Below are positions 25,068-35,700 of a DNA stretch of 64,000 nucleotides, in pieces. Position 1 is the first letter of the stretch, and the number at the start of each line of letters is the position of its first letter. The stretch lies in contig NC_081339.1 in assembly GCF_022539665.2 (NCBI RefSeq), positions 6,634,367-6,698,366 of the forward strand. The letters are read 5' to 3'. The notes beneath the pieces were generated by a model, which was given only the letters and a program-made list of their open reading frames with translations, was not told where the DNA came from and made no database searches. The position numbers and the translations under genes were made by a program. This DNA is from Daphnia carinata. Its lineage: Eukaryota; Arthropoda; Branchiopoda; Diplostraca; Daphniidae.

Positions 25068-25137
25068 ATGACTATAGCTCAAGGGTTAAGCATCGGCAAC
25101 CTACGCCGAAGATTAGGGTTCGATACCGCGTAGTTTC
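25068..25137 (+). tRNA. Degenerate tRNA-like element, right arm
   Basis: Mirror of 22775-22844. The D stem GCTC/aAGC is weakened. The anticodon stem TCGGC/GCCGA is perfect with loop AACCTAC (no U33). The B box GGGTTCGATACC is kept. Confidence 0.4.
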
Positions 25138-27078
25138 TGAAAATTCAACAGGTGTACGTGTGTGTATGAGTGCTGTGTAGAGTTCCATTTCTATCTGTGT
25201 TTCAGTTGTAATAAAATGTGTCAATGTCAATTGATTGTGTCAATGTGTCCAGTTATTGAAAATAAAGAAAAGTAACAAATAAACATAAAACGATTCTTCT
25301 AACCCACACGGTAAAAAATCCCAATATAATCGGCATTAAATTAAAACATACAATTCTTTCGCTCATCAAAAGCGAGAACAAAATAAGTCACCAAAACAAA
25401 TAAAATATTCATTAAACTTAACAACGAAATGAATAACAAAGTGAACAATGACAATGAAAAGTACAAATTTTCGCCACTCAGTTACTTCGTGAATTTCACT
25501 GTTAGATCATAAAAGAATGTTAGAGTTGCTTTTTACCACTTCCATTTTAACGATGCCGCCCGCATCAGTTAAATATTAGTCTGTTATATTTTTGTTTGTA
25601 TTTGTTGACGACCAAGTTGGAATTAATGTCACATAAAGTTTCATCTACATGAATTTGTTAAACATATATCATTTATACTTGTTTGCTTAACAGCTGCATG
25701 TGCAGACATGTTAAACTGTGCTACAATTTTTTATATTCTTCATAATTTATCGAGCAGGTAACTGCCTGTTTTTTATTTACTAGTTTATTAATTTTTGTCA
25801 AATTTTGTGTAAAAATTCATTTTCAATAACTTGAATCTCTTTTTTAAAAATAAGTTTGATTACTAAACAGTGAATTGATTCAACTACGACTTTAAAATTA
25901 ATAATACCACAACTGAATGTTTTTTCTTACAACACCCGTCAACAACTTTTCAACCAAGTACCAATATATTCCACCCTGCACACTAGAAGTGTTTTATACT
26001 TTACATCATTTATTTATATTTTTTTTGCAGTTTTATTTCCTTTTCCGTGGGGTGGTGTATTAAATAAAACCCAATCGGAAACATATTTCATTATAATAGG
26101 AATAATCTCTTACTAATAACTTTTTTCGCTGAACATTAATTTTTAATCCACCATAATGTCTCAGTTTCCAATATACACATCCCCAGTTCATTTAACTTGT
26201 TATTCTCGCTCGCAGTTGATCAAAACTACTAAGAATCTTTTTTTTTTTTTTTAAATGCAATGAATTCAATGAAAAGTAACTCACGGTTCTGGTCTGAATT
26301 GCGCGATTAAGGAGGATTTAACTATATATGTAAGGGTATATATAAAAATATAGGAAATAAACAATCGTTAACATGAAACTGTCAAATAAGTACCGGTATC
26401 CTTAGTTTGCATAACTTTCTGACTCGGAAAAAAAACTGAGATGAGGACTCGTGTGCCGACATGTTTGTGAGACAGCGTTGCAATACATCCAATCCGTTGA
26501 GAAAAACTGTAGGACCAATGAGCCCTACAAACCCGTATCGCTCGAACCGGTTCGTTTTCCAGCGAATTATTCACTCTTGCCAATGGGTAGGGTTGGAAGG
26601 GTTACTGCCCCATCAATTTTTTATCGGGTTGTCAAATCGGGGTTAGCAGCCAGACCGCACGCAATTATTTTATTCATGCATTACTCAAGTGACGAAACCA
26701 TACTCAAAAATGAGTATGCAGCCATAGAATAAATTTCTTTTGTTTTACTTTTTTTTTAGAAGTAGTAAGTATTAGTAAACCTGCACCAACTAAATACTTG
26801 GCATGAAACCAATAAAAGAAGAACTACACTACCCGATCCACTAATCCCAACCCGGTGCAAAAAAGCAAACAAACCGTGAAATGAACCGTGGTATACAGGT
26901 GTAGTGGATTTTGTGCTCAGTGAAAGTTAAAACATCCGCCGTAAAGTTAAAGCGGAAATAGCGGTGAGGAATAAATGACAAGAGCAACACATTTGTATCA
27001 CACACGAATAACACGGAATAAAGTAGAAAAATGCCAAAAGGCAATACTCAACCGTACCATCTTTATTTTTCCATCGAC

Positions 27079-28580
27079 TTAATGGGCGTGTATCTCGGGG
27101 ATTGGCGGCGATTCCAATTGTTCCAACGACGATCCACGACATCTAGTGACCCTCTTCGGCGAAGACGAACCCTGCTAAATATATAAAAAAAAAACATTGA
27201 TTAGATAAACGTGTAAAAAATACACCTGAAACATCCATGGCGACGATCTTGTTGCTCCAACGGCGATCATCGATACCCAGCACCCTCTTCGATGATGGTA
27301 AAGCCCTCCTAAATATATAAAAACAAAATAAAATCATAGTGTAAAACTTAGAACTTTCAATGAAATACTTGTCAGTTTTAGGCGACAATCCTGGTTGATT
27401 CGACGGTGAACCTCGTTGTCCAGTGACCCTCTTCGGCGACGATGGCGCCCTCCTAAACACATAAAAAACAAAATAAAGTAATGGTCTATGAATTAATGGT
27501 AAAAATTTTCAATGAAATACTTGACAATTTTGGGTGACGATCCTGGTGGCTCCGACGGCGAACCTCGTTGTCTAGTTGCCATCTTCGGTGGTGATATGGA
27601 CCATCCTAAATACATAATAAAAAAACATGGTTAGACACTTAAACGTGTAAAACACATACTTGAAACATCCATTGCGACGATCTTGTTGCTCCATGGGCGA
27701 TCCTCGATGTCCAGTAGCCTCTTCTATGGTGGTGGAGACCTCCTAAATACGTGAAAAACAAAATAAAATGATGGTGTAAAGCTTACAATATTCAATTAAA
27801 TACTTAATAATTTTGCGCGATGACACTGGTGGATCCGACATCGAACCACGTTGTCCAGTGGTCCTCTACGGCGATGATGGCGCCCTCGTTAACACATAAA
27901 AACAAAATACATTAATGGTGAATAAATTGATTGTAAAAATTTTCAATAAAATACTGGACATTTTGGGAGAAAATCCTGGTGGCTCCGACGGCGTACCTCG
28001 TTGTCCAGTTACCCTCTTCGGTGGTGATGATGACCATCCTATATACATAAAATAAAACATGGTTAGACACTTAGACGTATAAATCATATACCTGAAACAT
28101 CCATTATGACGATCTTGTTACTCCAGCGGCGATCCTTTATGTCCAGCAACCTTTTCGATGGTGGTGAGGCCCTCCTAAATACATAAAAGCAAATTAAAAC
28201 CATAGTTCAAAACCTAAGACTTTCAATTAAATACTTAACTTTTGGGCGACGTTTCTTGATGGCTCCGACCACGAACCTCGTTGTCTAATGACCCACCTCG
28301 TGGTAATGTGCACCATCCTGCATGCATAAAAAAAAACACGATTTAACACTTAAAATTGTTAAAGTAATACCTGGCAATCCTTGGCGACTCCGGCGATGAT
28401 CCCCGACGTCTAATAATCCTCATCAGTAGTGTTGCATAAAAAAAAAATAAATAAATAAAATAAAAGCAGTTACATACAGAATTTTTAAATCAATACCTCA
28501 AAATCGTGGGTTATTTTCCAGTGGTTGCGACGCCGATCCTCATTATCCAGTGTCCTCTTCGGCCCCAGAGATTACCCTCC
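27079..28580 (-). repeat. Array of exon-like units, right arm
   Basis: Mirror of 19172-20799 on the opposite strand, with the same alternating unit types, acceptor-like T-tract/TAG and donor-like GTATTTCATT or GTGTATTTT sequences. The terminal unit again reads ESPPIPEIHAH then stop (27079-27081). One pair of units gives the contiguous peptide frames SSPKRVTGQRGSPSNQPG and SSKRVLGIDDRRWSNKIV. Preservation of the terminal frame in both arms argues that the array was coding before the arms diverged. Confidence 0.6.
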
Positions 28581-29458
28581 TGATTACACAGAAGCGAGAC
28601 AAAAACAAACAAAATTTGTGAATATTTGATCAGCAACAAGTTTCATCTTAATTCTAACAGGATAAGGTACACAAGTTGCAGTTACGTTGGAGAAAAATTT
28701 CCTGAAAAAAGAAATTGGTTATTAATAGTTAGTTAATGATCAGTAGGTTTTTTGGATTGGCAGTTCATGTGTAAACTGGGTGAAAAAGTCGGAATGTACG
28801 ATTGTTTGTAGGAAAATGGTTTGCGAACGACGACTACAGTACAAAATTGCTTAAAACAGCGAAATAAAATGGGTGATATGGTGTTGTGCAAAACGAACGA
28901 ATTGCGGTGGACTACGCTTACGCCTTACTTTAAGTAGTCTTACTCTTAACTTAACTTTAGACCTACTTATCCTTAACTTAATTTACGTTTATCTATTTCA
29001 TCTAGACTTATCGTACTACCCAACTAAACAAAACAAGTACAAAGGTTAAACCAGGTGCTGATGAAATGCGTTATTGGTGCGTAATTGATGAATCTACAAT
29101 TTGCGAGAGCTGAGAACACGTGCTAAAGTTCTAAGAATAACTAGACGTGGATTGTAGGCAACAAATCTACACTAGTGCACCGCGTGCAAGTGAAAGAGCT
29201 ACTGAGCTGCTAGATTCTTTTTTTCTTCCTCTCCCCCCTCCTTTTTTGTGAATGCCCGAGGTTCTTCATCTGTTTTAGGCCCTTGGAAACCAAAAAAAAA
29301 AATCGAAGTAACGTAGGATAAATTGATGGGGAACGGCTATAACCTCGGGCTCCCCTGGAAATAAAAATTTGCCCTTCAACCTATCGACCTGCACAATTAG
29401 GTTCCTCTGCCCTACACTCTACTTCCGGGAAAGCAATAATGTGGCACGTGTCTGCGAG

Positions 29459-29495
29459 TATTTAAGGCGTCGTCTAGACTCTGGATTATCACATT
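29459..29495 (+). promoter_or_regulatory. Outward-facing TATA/Inr promoter, right arm
   Basis: TATTTAA at 29459-29465 and TCACATT (A at 29491) 32 bases downstream. Same element order and spacing as on the minus strand at 18268-18306. Flanking sequence between the elements has changed, while the two core motifs are kept. Confidence 0.5.
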
Positions 29496-29563
29496 CGTCC
29501 GGAGTCTTGCCTCTACAAATACACCACAGCTTTAACACCGTCGTCGATCGATTCGCCTGCCAG
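29491..29563 (+). ncRNA. Putative first exon, right arm
   Basis: From the predicted start site to the donor CAG|GTAAGT at 29564. The next acceptor is TTCTTTAG at 29718, after which the frame equivalent to the left-arm exon is broken. Downstream exons were not identified. Confidence 0.4.
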
Positions 29564-30010
29564 GTAAGTTGAATTTATGCTAACTAGCTTCATTGTCTTC
29601 TTTAATTGTAGAAAGTTAGAAGATATCTAAACTTCGATTACATAAGCTCTAAATCTAATGTTAGCAAACTAATTTTGAATTAACTCAAACTGTTACCAAT
29701 AGTATTCTAATTCTTTAGGAAACGACGATTTTCAGTCCTTTTGCGAGTCGGTGCTAAAGTGTTTGCTCTGGCTGCCTTTCAAACTGCATAAAATGAGGAA
29801 TTGAAAATTAAGTATCACTAATTATTTAAAAAATTTGTAGTACCATACTGTATGTTCACCGTATCTGTTTGGTTTCATCATTGTTGTTTTATCACGTAAT
29901 CATGTACTTTAATTCTAAATACTGACCTGCTACTCCTGAATGTAAATAGATATTATTAAGCATTGACAATCTTATCAATATAGTTGAAATATGTATGTGT
30001 AATTTTTGTA

Positions 30011-31426
30011 CCTGTGAAACACTATTAAATTTTTGCTGCACATGTGGATCTACTTTATAATACAACTGTTCTGACTCTGAATAACTATTAAATTATTTAA
30101 TGTTACGGTATGTTGTGTCATATGCCAAGTTGTCCTGAACACTAAAACAGAAGCAAAGTAAAATGTGGAAATATAAGCATAATTATTTTCAATTTCAACA
30201 AACTTATAAATGTATAATATTTTCATTACCATGAACAATTTAGAAAATAGTTCTTATAAACTTTTATAATAAATGATATTTTAAAATTAAAATTTATATC
30301 AATTTCAATATTTGCTTCCCATTAATAAAAATTAATGGTGGTAAATCAATTACAACAAATTGTTATTACAAATAGTTCTTACAAACATATTATCATTTAT
30401 ATTGTAAAAACTGTATTCCTATCCCATTAATATTACTATTATTATTTCACTTACCAATTGTTAAATATTCTAGTCAGCCTGTACTAAAACACAATACTCC
30501 TACCATAATAGAACTCTTCTCAATCACGTATTCTGCATACAAACATACTTTACCTACTTTTGGTCCCAGCCGTATAAAGTGTCCTGTCAATTGATTAATC
30601 TAAATAAATGATAGGCTACATAGAAATGTAAACAACATACAATTACCATGAATCCTTTTGTTTGAAATTGAAAGGCTATTCAACTGCTAGTCATCAAAGT
30701 CATAGTGTTGGTAGCAAAGTTATTATCCCAGAAACAATTTAGGGATAAAAACTAGACACAATGTCTGTGTTGACACACAGGGATGTTTAATCGTCCAGCA
30801 AGCCAAATGTCCTGGTGCTAAAATTCCAATGTGTCCTTTTCCAGCTACATTCAGCGGCTAAAAAGACAAAAATTATAAAAATAAAAATGGAAATGGAAAG
30901 CTATTGTATAAGGGAATGGCTCTTGTGACCCGCAACGACCATTCTTTACACATCCGTACAACTACCTAAAAGCAAATAAAAATCTCTCTTGAAAATGCCA
31001 TGCGAAAGTTTTAACAAAACAAAAAAACACAAAAAAAAAAGGTCACCAACATAATTTCCGTACAATGATGAGGGGAAAAAAAAGATGAAATGAAACATGT
31101 GTCTCAGCTATTCACCTAGGCTTTAACAGGAGTGTCACTGAAAGATAGTTAAGCATTTACGCAAATAAAGTTTCGTCGAGCAGACATTTTAGAAGGCAAT
31201 GAAAGTCTAAGCAATAAAGTGATATATAAAATAAATGATTCTGACACCCAACAAGCATTGTTAATAGCTTTACATGACGCTACAAAAATCGGTCCTTCAC
31301 CCACACTTTCAACTCGACTTAATGCAAGACGCCTTTCCCTCGGGGTATTTACGTCGAAAGTGTCAAACTGTAAGACCAAAAAGGCAAAACGGGAAAGAAA
31401 GAAACTGGGCGATTGCATGCTGCACA
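30011..31426. other. AT-rich intergenic region, no gene seen
   Basis: Beyond the palindrome the sequence is AT-rich, with no exon chain that I can support. The right outward transcript, if real, would run into this region. Confidence 0.4.
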
Positions 31427-31851
31427 TACCTTTACGTTGAATCACACACGGACCAAGAACTGCCCACAACTTGAACAATAATCTCGAAATACTCGCTTTT
31501 TCGCTCGAGAGTTACGATGTTGTCAAACGAGTCACACGCGCACGTACACACACTTTGGATTTCGTCTGCTGCTGGTGGGTGCTTGTCGCCGATACAAACG
31601 TTCCAGCTGTGGCGATTTGGCAGGGGATCCATCAATCCTTCAACGCTGTGGTAAACAGGGCGTCCTTTGGCTCGCCAATCTTTCAGTCGCAACGCCTGAG
31701 ATTCCTGGAACGAGGTCTCCTCCACCCTCATGTGATGTTTGGCAATGATCGAATTCAAGGGCTGCTCGAAATTAAGACTTGTTAACAGAAGCAGCAGCAT
31801 GACACACACTGGCAGTAGGCGTCCCCAACTATTTGAAACAAGACACGTCAC
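31427..31851 (-). CDS. Possible small secreted protein, exon only
   Basis: An open stretch on the minus strand. An internal Met (at about 31803) begins MLLLLLTSLNFEQPLNS, a plausible signal peptide. A basic, Trp-containing segment (RLKDWRAKGRPVYHS) and a Cys-containing C-terminus follow. A TTTCAAATAG acceptor-like site lies just inside the listed 5' end, so there may be an upstream leader exon. A good donor (AG|GTATGT) follows the stop, and other donors (GTACGT, GTAACT) occur inside, so the true C-terminus is uncertain. It could be a neuropeptide-like precursor, but I recognise no family. Confidence 0.35.
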
Positions 31852-32787
31852 ATTAATGCACAGTGAAGTTGCTAATTATTTCCAGGTTTCGATAACATTT
31901 CAAAATGCTTTAAAACCATCACTTCCCAGCATATTTGTTCTTATCTTTACATATTTTGAAACCAAACATATTCCTGTTTTTTTTTTTTTTTCCTGAATAA
32001 TTGCAAGCCGGAAATGTGTCAAGTCATCAGAAAATTAGGATTTGTGGGACGCTCGTGAGCTTGACTTGACATTTTACGACTTTTGGCCGCTGCCCTATCC
32101 GCTCCGTCTCATCTAGTCTGCGTTATTTGTTATCGGCGAGAAATAGGTGTGTCGTATTCGGGCTCAAACAGCCACTACGGATGACGTCGGCAGCCGGTTT
32201 TAACGAAGTCACCATGCCAAAAACAGTCAACAACATCTAACAATTCCTGAACCCAGTTCTAAGCTGCTCGATTTTTCAAGATGATAAACGTCGAATAATT
32301 TTCATTACGCCCCAAGGTCCTAAGAACAAAACAAGAAATTGTTTGATTACAATTTATTAATGAAGACGTGTATTCCTGGAAACAAAAATCACGTTCGGTA
32401 AAAATGAAAAAGAGGACCACAAATAATAATGAAAAAGAGATAAAGGGAGTATAATACTACCACAAATAGACAATATTGAGGTTTCTTTTCAAAACATTCC
32501 TGTAAAAAGCGTATGGCGAAAAAAAAAAAAAAAGAAAAAAAAAACAGATAAAAGAGATAGTTCGTTTTTCCGTATGTGAAAGATGTTTCAGAATATGTTC
32601 TAATTAAACATGAGAAGTTTTTTTTCTTTTCAAATAAAAAAAAAAAAATTATTGGTAATATTATTTTTTATAGGGGCAACGAAATGCCACATGTCCGCCA
32701 AAAAATGAATCACCCGGATGTTGTTTATTTTTATTACCTTTTTTTTTTTTCTTTTTTTTTAATGCGTGTTTAAAATTTTGGCTGTTT
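31852..32787. other. Intergenic region
   Basis: Contains the probable promoter of the small secreted gene and the 3' UTR of kinesin-5. Homopolymer runs at 31979-31992, 32520-32542 and 32740-32760. No coding exon seen. Confidence 0.4.
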
Positions 32788-35700
32788 TTAAGAACTCTTG
32801 GTATTTTGGGCGTTGAGGATTTTACGACCGGATTGTTGTCCGGATTGCTGTCTCTGGAGCTTTTTCGATCCCGTTACGACCGGGGTAGGGTCTTGTGGAA
32901 CGGCGAAATTTTCTTTATTATCTTTGCTGACGTTGGGGCTCGTGTTGAGCGATCCTTCCACCGACAGGGTGCGCAACAGACTCGCATTCGCGTTAGACTC
33001 GCTCGCACTCGAACGCGTGCCACCTGGCGGAACAGAAGATCCTTGAGCCGTAGATTTATCGGCCTGGGCCAAATCGTTCATCGAGGCCGAGCGATGCACC
33101 GTCGTAACCGCGGCGGCCGTTTTGCTGGCGTCGGCGGCAGTGTGACGTCGACTCAGCTGCGAAAACTCGGCAGCGTCATCATCCTCATCGTCTGTCTTGT
33201 ACGGTCCACGCTCTTCGTGGAACCTTTCAATGATTCGTTCATGAGGCGAAGTGGACGCCAAGAATCTCGGGAATCCAAATTCTCTTCGCTGAGGAGTTTG
33301 TCCTAAGAAAAAACAAATTAAAAAAATCAATTTCGCAAATATAATTAAATAATTAACGAGAGACATACCGGTGGGGACGTCTTGGCGCATATCTTCCACA
33401 ATAAATTTGACAACGTCGCTATTGCGTTGGCGAATTTCTGTGGAGAGCAGCGAACTCCAATCGCTCATGGACGACGTGTGCGCCTCGACGTCGTCTTGTC
33501 TTTCGCGGACCGTCGTCACCATATCGGCCCGTTGTTCTTCCAGCAGAGCTTCCTGAGTCTGGGCGGCCACGTGGAGCGACTGGAGCGATTCCGTCGTCAA
33601 GTGGGCGTGGCTGAGCAAAGCGCTGTTGAGGTGATCCGAATGCTTGCGCAAGTCCGTCTCCTGGGCGCTGTACAGCTCCTGCCAGGCGGCCTGAGACGCA
33701 GTCACGTGACTGGCCACATCGCCTTCGATGACGGCGCATGTCTTGGCCGTCTCCTGCATCCGACCGATGCCTTTTTCTAATGAAGCCGTCGCCGTTTGGA
33801 GAAGCGTCGAACGGGCCGTTTCCAGTTGGCTGCGAAGTTCTTTGCCTTTTGTGACGAAATCGTTGGCCGTCGTCTCGACGACGTGGTAGAAATTGCTCCG
33901 CTCTTCCTGCGCCTTTTGGACGGCCATCGACACTTCGGCGCTCGTGTCGTTGATGCGCGTCTTGAAATTCTCGCGGGTCTGCTGGACAGAATTGACGAGG
34001 TTGATAATCATCTGCATTTGCTTGTTGCTCTCGGCGTCAAATTCGCTCAGAGATTGGCTGGACAGAGTTTGCTGCTCGTTGATGCGTCTCAACTGAGTTT
34101 CCGTCTGTTGATCCCACTGGACGGCCACTTGCCTCAATCGGTTCATGCCGTCTTTCTGCTCCGTCAACAAGACGTTGACCAATTCAGCCTGTTGCTGCAG
34201 CTCCTCCGTCATGGAGCGCTGCAGCTGCTGGACGGCCTGGCCTTGCTCTTGCAGCGATTTCGACACCGTCTGGAACTTTGGTAAGAAATTGTCGACGAGG
34301 AACTGATGCTGATTGCCGGCCTGGACGTTCACCTGACTCCTGGTCGTGCCCAAAAAGGACTTTGTGAATTCCTGAGTGCTGTGCGTGCTGTCCGTCGCCG
34401 ATTTGCGGAGTCCCTCGGCGAACGTCGACTGCGACTTGACCAGCGACGACATCAACTCGCTCAAAACGCTCAGATCTCGGCTCTGTTTGGCCATAATCGT
34501 TCCATAACTGCCGGAAATGTCACTGAGGAATTTCGTGTGGTCCTTGACGAAATTCTCCAGGCTGTCTTCCATGCGGGCAATGTTTTGGGCGAAACCCTGG
34601 CGGAATTCTTGGTTGATTCGCTCATTTTCCTTCTCGACCGACCTTCGTACATATTTTTGTGTTTTTGACTGGAATTTGAAAAAAAAAAAAAAATAAATAG
34701 GACGAAACGCTTACCGTTTACGATCGAGTTTCGAATGGAGTTTCCGTACGTGATCGGTGGAAACGTCGGCTACTTTGAGCAACTCACGCGCTTGAGAGCC
34801 GAGCTGCTGTTCCGTGTGAGTTTGATGCAGGACAACGTGACCCTTTTCGTCTCGTTGGCGTCGCGTCTGTTTCAATTTGGAGCGCGTCATCGACAAACTG
34901 TGTTTGGTATTGTTCAGCTCTTCGGCCGTCGCCTACATCCACGAAATGTTGAATAAATTAAGTATAAATATTGAGTCATTGTCGTTGTGCTCGATAATAA
35001 ATCATAAATGCAATACGTGCAGGACGGCCTGTTGTTCCTCGTAGAGTCCCTGCAGTTGCTGGCAAGACTCTTCTTTACGAGCCTGCTCCTCCTCCATGGC
35101 CTTGATCTGCTCCAGCTTCTCGACAATCTCCTTGCGCTGCAATTCAATCTCGCGCGTAATCTGCTCGTAATTCTCCTGCGCCATATAAACGCCGTTCTTC
35201 TCGCGGGCGGCCAGCAGATCCCGTCTCAGCCTCTCAATCTCCTCCGTGTACTCCTACACGAAGGGCAAACAATCCGAGACATAGACATAGGGAGAGAAAA
35301 AAAAAAAAAAAAATTTAATTATGATGAATTTAGCGACCGATCCACCTACACCGAAACAAACCAATATGGTCAACAAGTTAAGGGCGGGGAATGTTAGTTA
35401 GTTAGTCTTATCGTCTTCCCTCTTTTGTTTCTTAAACAACCACTGCGTTTCACATCATCGTCGTCCTCTCTATACACCCGATTCATAAAAAAAAAAAAAA
35501 AGGACCTTGGGCCTTTGGAAAGAATCGTATCCATCTCTCTTCTGCGCGTGTCGTGGGCTGCGAAAGTGACAAGCGGTCAATAAAGTCAAATTTTATTCTA
35601 ATTCTTTTTTTTTTTTCTTTCTCCCTACGCCGGTTTTCCTCATTTCTTTTTTAACGATGTCATAAAAAAAAAAAACAAAGTGCGGTTAGTACTACGCATC

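Larger units (their letters stand above)
24000..30010 (-). repeat. Right arm of the giant inverted repeat
   Basis: Mirror partner of the left arm. The arms have clearly diverged by point changes and short indels, so this is not an assembly mirror of one sequence. For example, the exon after the right promoter carries an indel and stop relative to its left counterpart, and the right Thr-type tRNA-like element has a second anticodon-like hairpin. Similarity ends near 30010, after the block matching 17740-17850. The central spacer between arms, about 23410-24480, is less clearly mirrored and carries unpaired tRNA-like elements. Confidence 0.85.

Noticed and set aside
22775..25137. CRISPR array or origin in the repeat cluster
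   Set aside because: Repeats are irregular tRNA-like segments in a eukaryotic genome, with no regular repeat-spacer pattern.
21190..26732. Mirrored open frames at 21190-21416 and 26461-26732
   Set aside because: They occur twice only because the arms are copies. No family, no start context and no splice signals support coding.
17740..30010. Classical DNA transposon with long terminal inverted repeats
   Set aside because: No transposase, integrase or polymerase-like coding was recognised and no target duplication was seen. It cannot be excluded without a genome search.
34470..34652. Alternative frame from the acceptor TTCCAG upstream of kinesin-5 exon 9
   Set aside because: It breaks the conserved kinesin-5 stalk frame. 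The acceptor at 34643-34644 restores it.
33796..34668. Long plus-strand open frames opposite kinesin-5
   Set aside because: They are antisense shadows of the kinesin-5 exons 9 and 10 coding sequence, with no domain and no splice logic of their own.
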